NCBI RefSeq assembly: GCF_003583365.1 | Contig: NZ_QXED01000001.1 | Span: 558,001 to 622,000 of the forward strand | Length of the DNA stretch: 64,000 bases | Direction: 5' to 3' | DNA from: Fibrisoma montanum | GTDB lineage: Bacteria > Bacteroidota > Bacteroidia > Cytophagales > Spirosomataceae | Part shown: positions 36,368-45,685 of the stretch, in pieces | How the letters are laid out: each line of letters opens with the position of its first letter | Position numbering within the stretch: the first letter of the stretch is position 1 | The notes under the pieces: model-generated | Told to the model about the DNA's origin: nothing | Seen by the model: the letters and a program-made list of their open reading frames with translations, nothing else | Databases searched by the model: none | Program-made: the position numbers and the translations under genes

Positions 36368-36423
36368 CTAAGCACTTTCTAAGATTAACTTAAGGCGGTT
36401 ATAAGTCAGGGAGCGGTACTTCG
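36368..36423 (+). promoter_or_regulatory. CTAAG-repeat promoter, site C (lipoprotein gene)
   Basis: On the plus strand, CTAAG (36368-36372), CTAAG (36379-36383), TTAAG (36390-36394) and ATAAG (36401-36405) recur at exact 11-bp steps. TTCG (36420-36423) lies 25 bases after TTAAG in the -7 position. The lipoprotein ATG at 36456 is 33 bases further. It is arranged back to back with site B. Confidence 0.65.
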
Positions 36424-36455
36424 TCGTGAGTTCGGACCGAGATACCGTTACGACT

Positions 36456-36905
36456 ATGCTTACATATTCCATTCGATCGATCCTCGCTGCTTTATGTTTC
36501 ACCTGCGCGTTGGCTACTACGCAGGGCTGCAACGGCCGTTCGGACACGATGCGCGGGCAGGCAGCACCGAAGCCTACGGACGAGATAGCCGTTAACAGCA
36601 ATTTTTCCACCAATTTTCGGGCAGAGCGTGACCAGACCATAGCCCGCCTGACCGAGCAGCGTGTTCAGCTCGACCGCGAAATAGAGGAACTATCCTGCGA
36701 AATAAACCGGAGGCAAGGCCACCAGCTCGCCATTCTTGAAGAAGGGCTTGCCGAACTGAAACGCGAACGACAGGAGTTGATTGAAAACATAGCCATTGTG
36801 GAAGAAGCTACGGCCGAAACCTGGCAGGATATTAAAATCGGCTTTAGTCACGTAGGACACTCGCTCGACGGAGTCCTGAACGGCGCGGAACAAAATAGTC
36901 CGTAA
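36456..36905 (+). CDS. Small coiled-coil lipoprotein
   Basis: This lipoprotein has 149 residues from the ATG at 36456; the frame extends to a GTG at 36426, but that would bury the signal peptide and lie at the promoter. The signal MLTYSIRSILAALCFTCALA ends in TTQGC, lipidated at Cys25. The mature part is a long charged coiled coil (RLTEQRVQLDREIEELSCEI, ELKRERQELIENIAIVEE). No named family is recognised. Site C lies just upstream, so it belongs to the CTAAG-repeat group. A role in the cell envelope is inferred. Confidence 0.75.
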   Translation: MLTYSIRSILAALCFTCALATTQGCNGRSDTMRGQAAPKPTDEIAVNSNFSTNFRAERDQTIARLTEQRVQLDREIEELSCEINRRQGHQLAILEEGLAELKRERQELIENIAIVEEATAETWQDIKIGFSHVGHSLDGVLNGAEQNSP

Positions 36906-37012
36906 TTGGCCGCAAACCTTCAATAGTATTAGCTTTCTGTTTTGCGCAGATTGCTTACTTTTATAGCCTGTCTACTCAGGATAGGTTTTTGCTCAGTGTA
37001 AACACGTATTAG

Positions 37013-37951
37013 ATGTTTGAATTTGATTCCCTTTTCGGCGCCCCTACCATCCCGGTTGATAAGATCTGGACGATTGAAGCAGGAGCACCAAACTTAATCC
37101 TGTGGGCAGCCCCGGCTATGCTGCTGTTGACGGCAATCGAAATGATTGTCACTTACATTCAGGAAAAACCGTATTATGACAAATGGGAAACGCTGGGCTC
37201 AACGCTGGTTGGCTTAGGCTCACTCGTGGTCGGAGCCGCCGTCAAGCTGGGACTGCTCTACGGAGCCGTCTGGATTTACAACCACCTGCCGTGGCGAATG
37301 ACGCTCCAATGGTGGACGCTGGTTCCCTGTTACCTGATTTTCGACTTCTTCAGCTACTGGGCTCACCGCATTTCGCACGAACACCGATTCTGGTGGGCTA
37401 CTCACGTTGTGCATCACTCCGGCGAGCACTATAACCTGAGCGTTTCGTTTCGACTGAGCTGGATTCAGAACCTCAAGATCATCTTTTTCCTGCCGGTGGC
37501 ATTTTTTGGCTTCCACCCGATCGTCTTCTTTACCGTCAGCCAGCTTGCGGTACTGTTTCAGTTCTGGGTGCATACCGAGTACATCCGCAGGCTCCCCCGC
37601 TGGATCGAATTCATTTTTGCCACCCCCTCCAATCACCGCGTTCACCACGGGTCGCAGGAGAAGTACATTGACAAAAACTACGGGGCTACCTTTATTTTCT
37701 GGGATCGGCTGTTTGGTACGTACCAGCCCGAAGAAGAGCCGCCTATCTATGGCATCACGACCAACATAGGCAATAAAGCGAACCCTATTTACATCAACTT
37801 CCACGAACTGCAGGACATCATCCGGGATGTCAGGCAGGCCAAAGGTTTTCGGCGCAAATGGTTCTTCCTGTTCGGGAGTCCGGTCGAAGTAGCCCGGCAG
37901 AAACAGCGGCTCGCTGAAAAGCAGGTAGTTTCTCAGGAGCAGTCAGCGTAA
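37013..37951 (+). CDS. Fatty acid hydroxylase / sterol desaturase family protein
   Basis: This integral membrane di-iron oxygenase of 312 residues has the family histidine clusters HRISHEHRFWWATHVVHHS and SNHRVHHGSQEKYIDKNYG within four to five membrane segments. Relatives hydroxylate or desaturate fatty acids, sterols or carotenoids at the membrane surface. The acceptor is not known; lipid hydroxylation is common in Bacteroidota. It ends two bases before the convergent fasciclin gene. Confidence 0.9.
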   Translation: MFEFDSLFGAPTIPVDKIWTIEAGAPNLILWAAPAMLLLTAIEMIVTYIQEKPYYDKWETLGSTLVGLGSLVVGAAVKLGLLYGAVWIYNHLPWRMTLQWWTLVPCYLIFDFFSYWAHRISHEHRFWWATHVVHHSGEHYNLSVSFRLSWIQNLKIIFFLPVAFFGFHPIVFFTVSQLAVLFQFWVHTEYIRRLPRWIEFIFATPSNHRVHHGSQEKYIDKNYGATFIFWDRLFGTYQPEEEPPIYGITTNIGNKANPIYINFHELQDIIRDVRQAKGFRRKWFFLFGSPVEVARQKQRLAEKQVVSQEQSA

Positions 37952-37953
37952 GG

Positions 37954-38514
37954 TTACGGCTGTTCAACGATCCGCTGCAACACCTTGTTGATCGTGTACA
38001 CGACGCCGTTGGTAGCCCGGATATTACCCTGAATGACGTCGGCCACTTCGCCACGGCCGTCTTCGATGGTTATGGTATTGCCTTGTTTATGGACGGTCAG
38101 AATCTGCCCAGTTAAGTTGGTCAGCGTCTGGCCGTCTTTCAGTTGATCGGACGTAAGCCGGCCTTTCACGACGTGATAAGCCAGAAACTGAACCAGTCGA
38201 TTCCGGCTCGACGGCAGCAACAGCTCTTCCAGATCGCGCTCCGGCAGTATGGAGAAGGCCGCATCAGTTGGTGCGAATACGGTGTACTGCCCCTTTCCGG
38301 CAGCCTGTTTATCTAATCCCGACGCGGTCAGCAACCGGAGCAGGGTCGTATGATCAGCCGACAGCCCCGCGCTCAGGGCCAGACTCTGCTTTGTTTCCAC
38401 GCCACTCGCCGATAAACCACCTGCGCCAGCGCGTGGTGTCTGCCCCAGTCCGGTGCCCTGAATCATCAGCAGCATACCGGCCGCGCAAAACACACGGATA
38501 AGATTCGTAGCCAT
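37954..38514 (-). CDS. Fasciclin-domain exported protein
   Basis: This secreted protein of about 186 residues has one FAS1 domain: the H1-type motif GQYTVFAPTDAAFSILP, the central YHVVKGRLTSDQLKDGQTL and the H2-type ending IRATNGVVYTINKVL. Start: the ATG at 38514 gives a proper signal peptide (MATNLIRVFCAAGMLLMIQG), whereas the frame extends upstream to 38574. FAS1 domains mediate adhesion or protein contacts at the surface. Confidence 0.9.
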   Translation of the reverse strand: MATNLIRVFCAAGMLLMIQGTGLGQTPRAGAGGLSASGVETKQSLALSAGLSADHTTLLRLLTASGLDKQAAGKGQYTVFAPTDAAFSILPERDLEELLLPSSRNRLVQFLAYHVVKGRLTSDQLKDGQTLTNLTGQILTVHKQGNTITIEDGRGEVADVIQGNIRATNGVVYTINKVLQRIVEQP

Positions 38515-38653
38515 AAGTTCAATTTTATCAACAATCCACCTGCTCTTCAGCTTCTTGTAAAAGAACCTTCCCACCGGCTTATTGTTTTTCTGTCGCTAAC
38601 GGCACTACGTTGGCAGTAACCGGCCGGCCGACGAGTCCTTAATTAACCAGACG

Positions 38654-39583
38654 ATGCACTCACAAGCCAACTTATCCGATAACCAGACCATCACCGCCCG
38701 CGTACGCGTACCGCTACGTATTGACTTCGCCGGGGGGTGGTCCGACGCTCCTGACTTTCTGCGGAATGAACAGGGGGCTGTTGTTAATGCGGCTATTGAC
38801 CGCTACGTGGAAGGGCAGGCCCGCTGGGGACAGGATGGACTCCGGCTCGAATATACCCTCGATGTTCCGCCCGATGTTCACCTCGGCAGTTCGGCTTCCA
38901 TCGACGTAGCGTGGCTCCGGCTGACGTACGGTCTCATTGGTCGCCAGATCGCTCCCGTCGAACTGGCTGAACAGGCGTATGCGGTCGAGAAAATACTCGG
39001 AGTAGCCGGGGGTAAGCAGGACCAATATGCAGCCGCACTGGGCGGCTTTCATCTGCTGCGGTTTCTGGGCCACGATGGTCCCGTCGAGGTCGAACCGCTG
39101 GCCGTTTCAGACGAAACCATCGGTAAGCTGGAGGAGCAGTGCGTCCTGTGCCTGACCAGCGACCGGTCGTCGTCCGGCGAACTACACGAACAGGTCTGGT
39201 CCCGCTACCGGGCGGGCGACAAAACGATCCGGAAAGCCCTGGAGCGGATTCGCGATAGTGCTCAGGATGCGCGGGATGCGTTGCTGCGGGGCGATCTGAG
39301 TACATTGGCCGCCATGCTGACCCTGAACCGCGAAGCCGCCCGGCAACTGCATCCGCAGCTCATAACCCCCCACATGGATCAGCTCTTTACGGCCGCCGAA
39401 GCAGCCGGTGCGCTGGGCAGTAAACCCTGTGGCGCCGGTGGCGGAGGGTGCGTGCTGGTTCTTTGTAACGAAGGCAAGCGGGCGGCCGTAGTGGATGCAC
39501 TCCAGCAACAAAGTGGACAGATCCTGCCGTTCTCGTTTGCCCCGCCGGTCGATGATCCGGCTAGCCAGTCAACCCCGTCATGA
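38654..39583 (+). CDS. GHMP-family sugar kinase
   Basis: This cytoplasmic small-molecule kinase of 309 residues has the N-terminal RVPLRIDFAGGWSDAPDF typical of fucokinase and heptose-7-phosphate kinase branches, the phosphate loop HLGSSASIDVAWL, and the C-terminal GSKPCGAGGGGCVLVLC. The signature favours an L-fucose or heptose type substrate rather than homoserine or mevalonate; the exact sugar is not known. Its stop overlaps the next gene by four bases. It is distinct from the glucuronokinase at 58542. Confidence 0.85.
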   Translation: MHSQANLSDNQTITARVRVPLRIDFAGGWSDAPDFLRNEQGAVVNAAIDRYVEGQARWGQDGLRLEYTLDVPPDVHLGSSASIDVAWLRLTYGLIGRQIAPVELAEQAYAVEKILGVAGGKQDQYAAALGGFHLLRFLGHDGPVEVEPLAVSDETIGKLEEQCVLCLTSDRSSSGELHEQVWSRYRAGDKTIRKALERIRDSAQDARDALLRGDLSTLAAMLTLNREAARQLHPQLITPHMDQLFTAAEAAGALGSKPCGAGGGGCVLVLCNEGKRAAVVDALQQQSGQILPFSFAPPVDDPASQSTPS

Positions 39584-40677
39584 AACCCGCGCAACCCGTA
39601 TTCCAGTCGCCCCTCTTTCGGTACGTTCTGCTGATCACTGCCGTTTACCTGACGCTGTCAGGCCTGTACAATGCGGGCGGGTTATTGGCTCCGTTAAGCA
39701 CAGCCGGGCTGCTGGCCATGCTGATGCTGCCCGTTTGTCGCCGGCTCGAACGCTGGAAGCTACCCCGCGTAGCCGCCATTATCGTATGCCTGCTGATTAT
39801 TCTGATCGTTGTGCTGGGCATTGGGGCGCTGCTCTCCACACAGATCATCGGCTTCGTCCGGGATTTGCCCACGCTGCAGGCTCAGATGACCACTAAGCTG
39901 GCGACGGTCCAACAGTCCATTCGGCGGCTGACCGACGTATCGGCCGACGAGCAGATACAATTCCTGCGCGAATGGTTAAATTCGCTGCTGGGCTCGGCCG
40001 GGCGCTATCTGATGGCCGTTCTCGCGACGACCGGCAACGCCCTGACCACGATTGGTCTCGTGCTGATCTATACGTTTTTCTTCCTGTTTTACCGGCAGCG
40101 GTTTGTTCGCTTCATTCTGATGATCACCCCGCCGGAACATCACAAAACCACGCGCGACATCATCACCCAGATCGGTCAGGTAACGCAGCAATACGTATCG
40201 GGGGTGCTGCTGGTTATGATCATCCTGGCCACGCTGAACACCATCGGGCTGAGCATCATCGGTATTCAGCAGGCGGTTTTCTTTGGTGTACTGGGCGGCC
40301 TTTTGAACATCATTCCCTACATCGGTACGTTCCTGGGCGGGCTGATCCCGACGCTGTTCGCCCTGCTGACCAAAGAGTCCATTACGCCGGCTATTGCCGT
40401 AGCGGCCGTTTTTTCGCTGAGTCAGTTTCTGGAGAACAATTTCCTGACGCCCTTCATTGTCGGTGGCCGGGTTAAGGTAAATCCGCTGGCTACGATCATA
40501 GCGTTGCTGATCGGCAGTTACGTGTGGGGGATTGCCGGTATGATCCTGTTCATACCACTGCTGGGCATCACGAAGATCATTCTGGATAACGTCAAGCCAC
40601 TACGTCCGTTTGGCTACCTCATTGGAGAAGAAGACGACTCCGACGAAGCGCCTGTAAAACGGACAGACCAAAACTGA
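39580..40677 (+). CDS. AI-2E/PerM-family transporter, copy 2
   Basis: This membrane transporter of 365 residues has about eight helices and the family block QAVFFGVLGGLLNIIPYIGT, ending with an acidic tail (GEEDDSDEAPVKRTDQN). It overlaps the GHMP kinase by four bases (ATGA) and is therefore translated with it, an unexpected pairing. It ends 7 bases before the convergent DUF2254 gene. Confidence 0.87.
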   Translation: MKPAQPVFQSPLFRYVLLITAVYLTLSGLYNAGGLLAPLSTAGLLAMLMLPVCRRLERWKLPRVAAIIVCLLIILIVVLGIGALLSTQIIGFVRDLPTLQAQMTTKLATVQQSIRRLTDVSADEQIQFLREWLNSLLGSAGRYLMAVLATTGNALTTIGLVLIYTFFFLFYRQRFVRFILMITPPEHHKTTRDIITQIGQVTQQYVSGVLLVMIILATLNTIGLSIIGIQQAVFFGVLGGLLNIIPYIGTFLGGLIPTLFALLTKESITPAIAVAAVFSLSQFLENNFLTPFIVGGRVKVNPLATIIALLIGSYVWGIAGMILFIPLLGITKIILDNVKPLRPFGYLIGEEDDSDEAPVKRTDQN

Positions 40678-40684
40678 TCGCCTG

Positions 40685-42016
40685 CTATGTCCAGACAGGC
40701 CGTAGGGTGCTGTACAGGGACCGGATGCTTGCCTTTTCGTAGTCTGTCGGCAACGTTTGTTCGGCATACCTCAGCAGATACCCGGCCTGCTCCAGTAAAA
40801 CAGCCTTACGATCCGGGTCGGTGATATCGGTCGCCACCAGGGCCAGCGCCCGCAGCAACCGGCGAAGCACAGCATGATTCCCATCGGCATTCAGCCGGGG
40901 CAGATCGAACGCCAGCCGAATGTAATCCTCAAAGCCGGCCGCCCGCACGAGCACGCGTACGTGGTGTCCGTCGGAACGGAGCCGGGCCGGGAAGTCGCGC
41001 CGGGCAAGCTGTCCGCCGATGGCCCCGAGGTAGTCGATAGCCATGATGGCCGTTGTGGTGTCGTTGATACCGGGCGATAAGGCTTTGAGGGCAATATCGA
41101 CCAGCTGCTGAATACCAAACGCTACATCCTGCTCAATATTCCGGTGCCGCCCGATGCTGACAAACTGCATCAGATCGTCGGGCCAGTCGGCCTGGTCGGG
41201 GTCGGGCCGTTCCATGCCGCTGCGAACGCTGAACAGCACCGTACCCTCGCCGACGAACGAGCCCATTTCTTTTTCAATGCGCAGCACGACCTGGTTATGA
41301 GTAGCCCAGCGCAGCAGATCTTCAGTATTGATCCGTTGCAGATAGCCGGTATGAGTCGATACGATAGGCCACCAGCCGGTTTGCTCGTCGCTGTAGCGCA
41401 GGGCCGCTTCAGCTTTCTCAGGATCATCGACAGGTTCGCCAAATTCATCCGGAAACAGCTTGTCGATTGCGTGACCGGTTTCGTGAAAAATATGCTGTAC
41501 GATGGTCCCCGTCTGGAGCGATTCGGCAATGTGGTGAATAAAATAAATCAGGGCCGCCACTCCGCCCAGCGCCAGTATCAGGCTGACCAGCACGGCCGTT
41601 GCCGGTACGAACTTGCCCTCGTCGGAACCCCGGATCGTGCCGAGCACAACCAGACTGTACGCAAACACGCCCACAAAGTAGCCCATGACGACCTGATTGA
41701 CCCGGTCGCGCATGAAATTACGCAGCACCCGGGGCGAATACTGGCTGCTAACCTGCGAGATGGCCGACAGCGTCAGTGAAAAGGTCAGCGCAGCCACCGT
41801 CAGCATGGAGCCGGCGATGGCCGTGAGCATCCCGCGGGAGCCATCAGCCCCCACGCCAAAGAGCAGCGGAAAGCGTTTGGTGCCTTGCCACGAAGTCTCG
41901 GCGTCGAACCGAATCAGCCCGTAGGCCAGCCCGAACGAGCCCAACACCATCAGGCTGGGCACAAACCAGAGAGACTCGCGAAGTTGTTGCCAATACTGGC
42001 CAAGGCGGTTATTCAT
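40685..42016 (-). CDS. DUF2254 membrane protein
   Basis: This protein of 443 residues has four N-terminal helices (SLMVLGSFGLAYGLIRF, MLTAIAGSMLTVAALTFSLT, VVMGYFVGVFAYSLVVLG, LVSLILALGGVAALIYFIHH) and the motif SQVSSQYSPRVLRNFMRDR typical of DUF2254. A soluble C-terminal half contains GIQQLVDIALKALSPGINDTT. The function of the family is unknown; an ion-channel-like role has been guessed for relatives. Confidence 0.9.
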   Translation of the reverse strand: MNNRLGQYWQQLRESLWFVPSLMVLGSFGLAYGLIRFDAETSWQGTKRFPLLFGVGADGSRGMLTAIAGSMLTVAALTFSLTLSAISQVSSQYSPRVLRNFMRDRVNQVVMGYFVGVFAYSLVVLGTIRGSDEGKFVPATAVLVSLILALGGVAALIYFIHHIAESLQTGTIVQHIFHETGHAIDKLFPDEFGEPVDDPEKAEAALRYSDEQTGWWPIVSTHTGYLQRINTEDLLRWATHNQVVLRIEKEMGSFVGEGTVLFSVRSGMERPDPDQADWPDDLMQFVSIGRHRNIEQDVAFGIQQLVDIALKALSPGINDTTTAIMAIDYLGAIGGQLARRDFPARLRSDGHHVRVLVRAAGFEDYIRLAFDLPRLNADGNHAVLRRLLRALALVATDITDPDRKAVLLEQAGYLLRYAEQTLPTDYEKASIRSLYSTLRPVWT

Positions 42017-42146
42017 ACAAATTCTGTCTGTACATTTAACCGACTACGCACGAAACGGTTTTTTACAGCAGGGCCTTGCTCCGGAAATCAGGATGTACAC
42101 CCGACCTGCTGTTGACCGTTACGTACTATAAATCATACACTTACTT

Positions 42147-42833
42147 ATGAAGCGGATTTTGATCATTGAAGACGACCGGCGGATTGCCCTGAATGTAAGC
42201 CGAAGCCTGCAGGATGAAGGCTACCAGACGGAAATCGCTTACGATGGCTACAACGGCCGGGCACTGGCGCTGGGGGGTGCGTTCGATCTGCTGATTCTGG
42301 ACATCAACCTGCCCGGCGTAAACGGTTACGAAATCTGCCGGAATGTACGGACCGAAAAGCCTCGCCTGCCGATTATCATGCTGACGGCCCTGGGCGAAGT
42401 GGAAGATAAGGTTGAAGGCCTGGAACGCGGAGCCGACGACTACCTGGTTAAGCCCTTCGACCTCCGTGAGTTGAGCGCCCGCGTAGCAACCTGTTTCCGG
42501 CGGGCCGATCTGATGGCCAATCCGCATCAGGAGGAAGTGGTTCAGCTGGCCGACCTGACCGTCAATTTTTCGTCCAAGATCGTCAGTCGCCAGAACCGGA
42601 CCATCGACCTGACCGCCAAGGAATTTTCGCTGCTGGAGTACCTGATCCGGCACCAGGGGCGGGTTGTTTCGAAGACCGACCTGACCGAAAATGTCTGGGG
42701 TATTAACTACGACCCCGGCACCAACGTCGTTGAAGTGTACATCAATTACCTGCGGAAAAAGATTGATAAAGACTTCGAAACCAAGCTGATTCACACCCGT
42801 CCCGGACTGGGCTACATCCTCAAGGAAGAATAA
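42147..42833 (+). CDS. OmpR-family response regulator
   Basis: This is a two-component transcription factor of 228 residues. The receiver domain has the acidic pair Asp9/Asp10, phospho-acceptor Asp52 (LILDINLPG), Thr80 and Lys102 (YLVKPFD). The OmpR-type winged helix follows (about 130-226: IDLTAKEFSLLEYLIRHQGR and NVVEVYINYLRKKID). OmpR/PhoB-family proteins bind tandem direct repeats with a 10-11 bp period, the same form as the CTAAG repeats found at five promoters in this region. It is six bases from its kinase. Confidence 0.96.
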   Translation: MKRILIIEDDRRIALNVSRSLQDEGYQTEIAYDGYNGRALALGGAFDLLILDINLPGVNGYEICRNVRTEKPRLPIIMLTALGEVEDKVEGLERGADDYLVKPFDLRELSARVATCFRRADLMANPHQEEVVQLADLTVNFSSKIVSRQNRTIDLTAKEFSLLEYLIRHQGRVVSKTDLTENVWGINYDPGTNVVEVYINYLRKKIDKDFETKLIHTRPGLGYILKEE

Positions 42834-42839
42834 AGGCCT

Positions 42840-44213
42840 ATGACGATTCGAAACCGCATCTCGCTGCAGTTCACGCTGATTGTCGCTTCGATCCTGGTCG
42901 TATTTTCCGGACTGGTCTACGCAACGTCGGCCAACTACCGGCAGGAAGAATTTTACAACCGGCTGATACAGAAAGCCAGAACAACGGTCCGGTTCCTGAT
43001 CGAAGTAAAGGAAATCGACCGCGATCTGCTGAAAATCATCGACCGGAATACGCTCTCAGCCCTGATCAACGAGAAAGTCCTGATTTTCAACGAACGAAAT
43101 CAGCTCATCTACGCCAGCGTCGACGATCAGGTTATCAATTACCGCCCCCAGCTGCTCGACTGGGTTCGGCGCGAAGGGGTAGTCGAAACAACCGATGGCG
43201 ACAATGAAGTCGTTGGCCTGCTCTACAGGGAACAAGGGCAGCCACTGGTGGTGCTGGCGTCGGCCTACGACCAGTTCGGACGGTCCAAACTCAGCAACCT
43301 GCGTCGTACGCTGACGTGGGGATTGGTGGGCGGCATCGGTCTGACCGTGGCTCTGGGTTTTTTCTTCGCCGGTAAGTCCTTGCAACCCATCGCTCACATC
43401 AACGAGCAGGTACAGACCATCACGGCCCGTAACCTTCAGCAGCGACTCGACGAAGGCCGTCGTCAGGACGAGATTGATCGGTTAGCGGTCAATTTCAACC
43501 ACGTACTCGACCGGCTGGAGCAGGCATTTGATCAGCAACGCAGCTTTGTTTCACACGCGTCGCACGAACTGCGGACGCCCCTGACCGCCCTGAAGTCCGA
43601 AATTCAACTGGGCCTGCGCCGACGGCTCAATGCCGACGAGTATGAGGGTGTGCTCAGGAACCTGATGGCCGATACCGACCGGCTGATTGCCCTCTCGAAC
43701 AGTCTGCTGTTTCTGGCCCGAACGCTGGAGAACCTGCAACACATGAACCAGGACGTTGTTCGGCTCGATGAGATCGTATTTTCGGCGCAGGATGAGCTGC
43801 TGAGCGTCCACCCCGACTACCAGATTCAGATCGATTACGACAACATCCCGGAATCGGACACGGGCCTGCAGGTCCGCGGTAATGAGAACCTGCTTCGGCG
43901 CGTCGTCCTGAACCTGCTCGACAACGCCTGCAAATATTCGCCCCACCCCCGGGTCTGGATACGTATCGGCAGTACGCAGGACACCTGCCGGCTGACCGTC
44001 CGCGACGAAGGCATCGGCATGACGGCCGACGAACTGACGCGCATTTTTGAGCCGTTTTACCGCGCCCGCAACGCCGTCGGCTACGACGGATTTGGGGTTG
44101 GATTGTCCATCTGCCAGCGCATTATCGACCTGCACCAGGGCGACATTTCGGTAGTCAGCGAGCTAGGGAAAGGCAGTACGTTTACGGTAATCCTGCCGCG
44201 GCTGAGAAGCTGA
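42840..44213 (+). CDS. Sensor histidine kinase
   Basis: This membrane sensor kinase of 457 residues has two membrane helices (about 10-30 and 158-178) around a periplasmic domain, then a HAMP segment (about 180-230). The HisKA domain has phospho-acceptor His242 in FVSHASHELRTPLTAL. The ATPase domain contains NLLDNACKYSPHP (N box), DEGIGMT (G1) and GFGVGLSICQRI (G2). It pairs with the adjacent response regulator. The stimulus is unknown. Confidence 0.96.
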   Translation: MTIRNRISLQFTLIVASILVVFSGLVYATSANYRQEEFYNRLIQKARTTVRFLIEVKEIDRDLLKIIDRNTLSALINEKVLIFNERNQLIYASVDDQVINYRPQLLDWVRREGVVETTDGDNEVVGLLYREQGQPLVVLASAYDQFGRSKLSNLRRTLTWGLVGGIGLTVALGFFFAGKSLQPIAHINEQVQTITARNLQQRLDEGRRQDEIDRLAVNFNHVLDRLEQAFDQQRSFVSHASHELRTPLTALKSEIQLGLRRRLNADEYEGVLRNLMADTDRLIALSNSLLFLARTLENLQHMNQDVVRLDEIVFSAQDELLSVHPDYQIQIDYDNIPESDTGLQVRGNENLLRRVVLNLLDNACKYSPHPRVWIRIGSTQDTCRLTVRDEGIGMTADELTRIFEPFYRARNAVGYDGFGVGLSICQRIIDLHQGDISVVSELGKGSTFTVILPRLRS

Positions 44214-44299
44214 CGCCGAAACGCAGCGAGCCACCGATGCTGCTTCTCTAAACTGCCGTATCATTTAAGTAGTTAACCTATAGACCAAACAACTTAATC

Positions 44300-44656
44300 A
44301 TGATACAGCCAATTGATTTGCAGAACGATCGCGTATTCGCCTTTCGTGTCAACGGCAAGATCACGACCGATGAGCTAAAACCGCTGGCCGACAAGCTGAG
44401 AGACCTCATCAAGCAATACGGTAAAATGCGTGTGTATGCCGAATACATCGGCGTGGAAGGCATTACACCGAGGGCAATGTGGGAGGACCTGAAATTTGAT
44501 CTGGCTCACCTGACCGATTTTGACAAAGCCGCGCTCGTGACGGATAAGCAATGGATGAATCTCTCGGCGGGGCTGGTCAACCTGGTTCCGGGACTGGAAG
44601 TGAAGCTGTTTTCGCTGGATGAACAGGAACAGGCCCGGCAATGGATCAGAAGCTGA
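44300..44656 (+). CDS. SpoIIAA-like (STAS-fold) protein
   Basis: This cytoplasmic protein of 118 residues resembles the SpoIIAA-like/DUF3478 group with a STAS-like fold: VFAFRVNGKITTDELKPLAD at the start, then FDKAALVTDKQWMN and KLFSLDEQEQARQWI at the end. The group is structurally similar to anti-sigma antagonists, but its partner is unknown. It stands alone between the kinase and a strong terminator. Confidence 0.85.
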   Translation: MIQPIDLQNDRVFAFRVNGKITTDELKPLADKLRDLIKQYGKMRVYAEYIGVEGITPRAMWEDLKFDLAHLTDFDKAALVTDKQWMNLSAGLVNLVPGLEVKLFSLDEQEQARQWIRS

Positions 44657-44667
44657 CAGCTCATAGC

Positions 44668-44715
44668 CTACACATACCAAAGCCCGCGGCCAGCCGCGGG
44701 CTTTGGTATGTGTAG
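44668..44715. terminator. 22-bp perfect hairpin, bidirectional terminator
   Basis: The arms at 44668-44689 and 44694-44715 are perfect 22-bp reverse complements with a 4-base loop (CCAG) and a GC-rich tip. The hairpin lies between the convergent SpoIIAA-like and coiled-coil genes. The lack of a long T-run is offset by its length. Confidence 0.8.
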
Positions 44716-44729
44716 ATCAATTCAAAAAC

Positions 44730-45650
44730 TCAGAAAAACCAGAAGCTGTCGCGCAGCTGGAACTCGACCGAACCCAGGTATCGATCACTGGTATACACCG
44801 AGGCCCGATACGTACCGGGTTTCATATCAGCATCCGGATCGAGCCGGAATGAAATCCGCATGGGTGTTTTGGCAAAATTGATGTTCTGCACCGCATGAAC
44901 CGGAATCACCTCATTTTTATCGGAAAGCGCGACGGTTTCCGTACGAAGCGGGGGAATAGCCGCCTGCTGCTGCTCGTTGGTCAGGCTCAGATACACCTCC
45001 TGCAAGCCTTCCAGCCGCATTTCGGCCGGGATATTGAGCGAAATAGCCAGCGCATCCGTTTTCTTTGCTTTCGCCGTAACCTTATCGTTGGGCTTGACCG
45101 CTTCTACCCTGAACCCATCGCCGGTGAGCGACGAACGCGGCACCATCATCACGATTCGGGCATCCAACGTAGTCACCTTATCCTGCAATTCCTTCTGCTG
45201 GTTGATCAGCAGTTCATTCGACTGGTTCTGCCAGTTTACTTTATCCTGCAGAGCAACCGCCTGGGTAGCCAGACTGTCGCGGACGGCCGTAAGTTGTTCG
45301 ACCTCCCGGTTCAGGTTTTCGATGGTCCGGCTCCGACCGGCGTTGCCCCGGCGCAGTTCCCGCAGCGACGTGTTCGTACGGTTCAGTTCAGCATCAGCCA
45401 GCTCAATACGCCGGTTGAGCTCAGTATTATCTTCTTTTGCCGTACCTAACTGCTCGTTTAATACCTTCATATCGTTTTCAAGCCGTAATTTAACGGCCAG
45501 CAGTGAATCGGCCCGTTGTTCGGTCTGGTCGCTGCGAGCAGCCAGTGTGCGGCTTTTGTTCCAGAAATAGATGCCGCCGGCCAGGAACAGGACCAACCCG
45601 ATAATCAGGGCGGTCATTGTACCGCTTGACGTTTGTTCCGTTGTTTCCAT
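44730..45650 (-). CDS. Membrane-anchored coiled-coil protein
   Basis: This protein of 306 residues has an N-terminal membrane helix (MTALIIGLVLFLAGGIYFW), a long coiled coil (about 35-150, with LAVKLRLENDMKVLNEQLG and RTIENLNREVEQLTAVRD) and a C-terminal beta-rich domain (MRLEGLQEVYLSLTNEQQ, PGTYRASVYTSDRYLG). It most likely faces the periplasm. No named family is recognised. Its promoter region carries site D, and it is divergent from the universal stress gene. Confidence 0.75.
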   Translation of the reverse strand: METTEQTSSGTMTALIIGLVLFLAGGIYFWNKSRTLAARSDQTEQRADSLLAVKLRLENDMKVLNEQLGTAKEDNTELNRRIELADAELNRTNTSLRELRRGNAGRSRTIENLNREVEQLTAVRDSLATQAVALQDKVNWQNQSNELLINQQKELQDKVTTLDARIVMMVPRSSLTGDGFRVEAVKPNDKVTAKAKKTDALAISLNIPAEMRLEGLQEVYLSLTNEQQQAAIPPLRTETVALSDKNEVIPVHAVQNINFAKTPMRISFRLDPDADMKPGTYRASVYTSDRYLGSVEFQLRDSFWFF

Positions 45651-45685
45651 ATCCTCTTTAGTTTAGTTGATTACTGTTACTGTGG

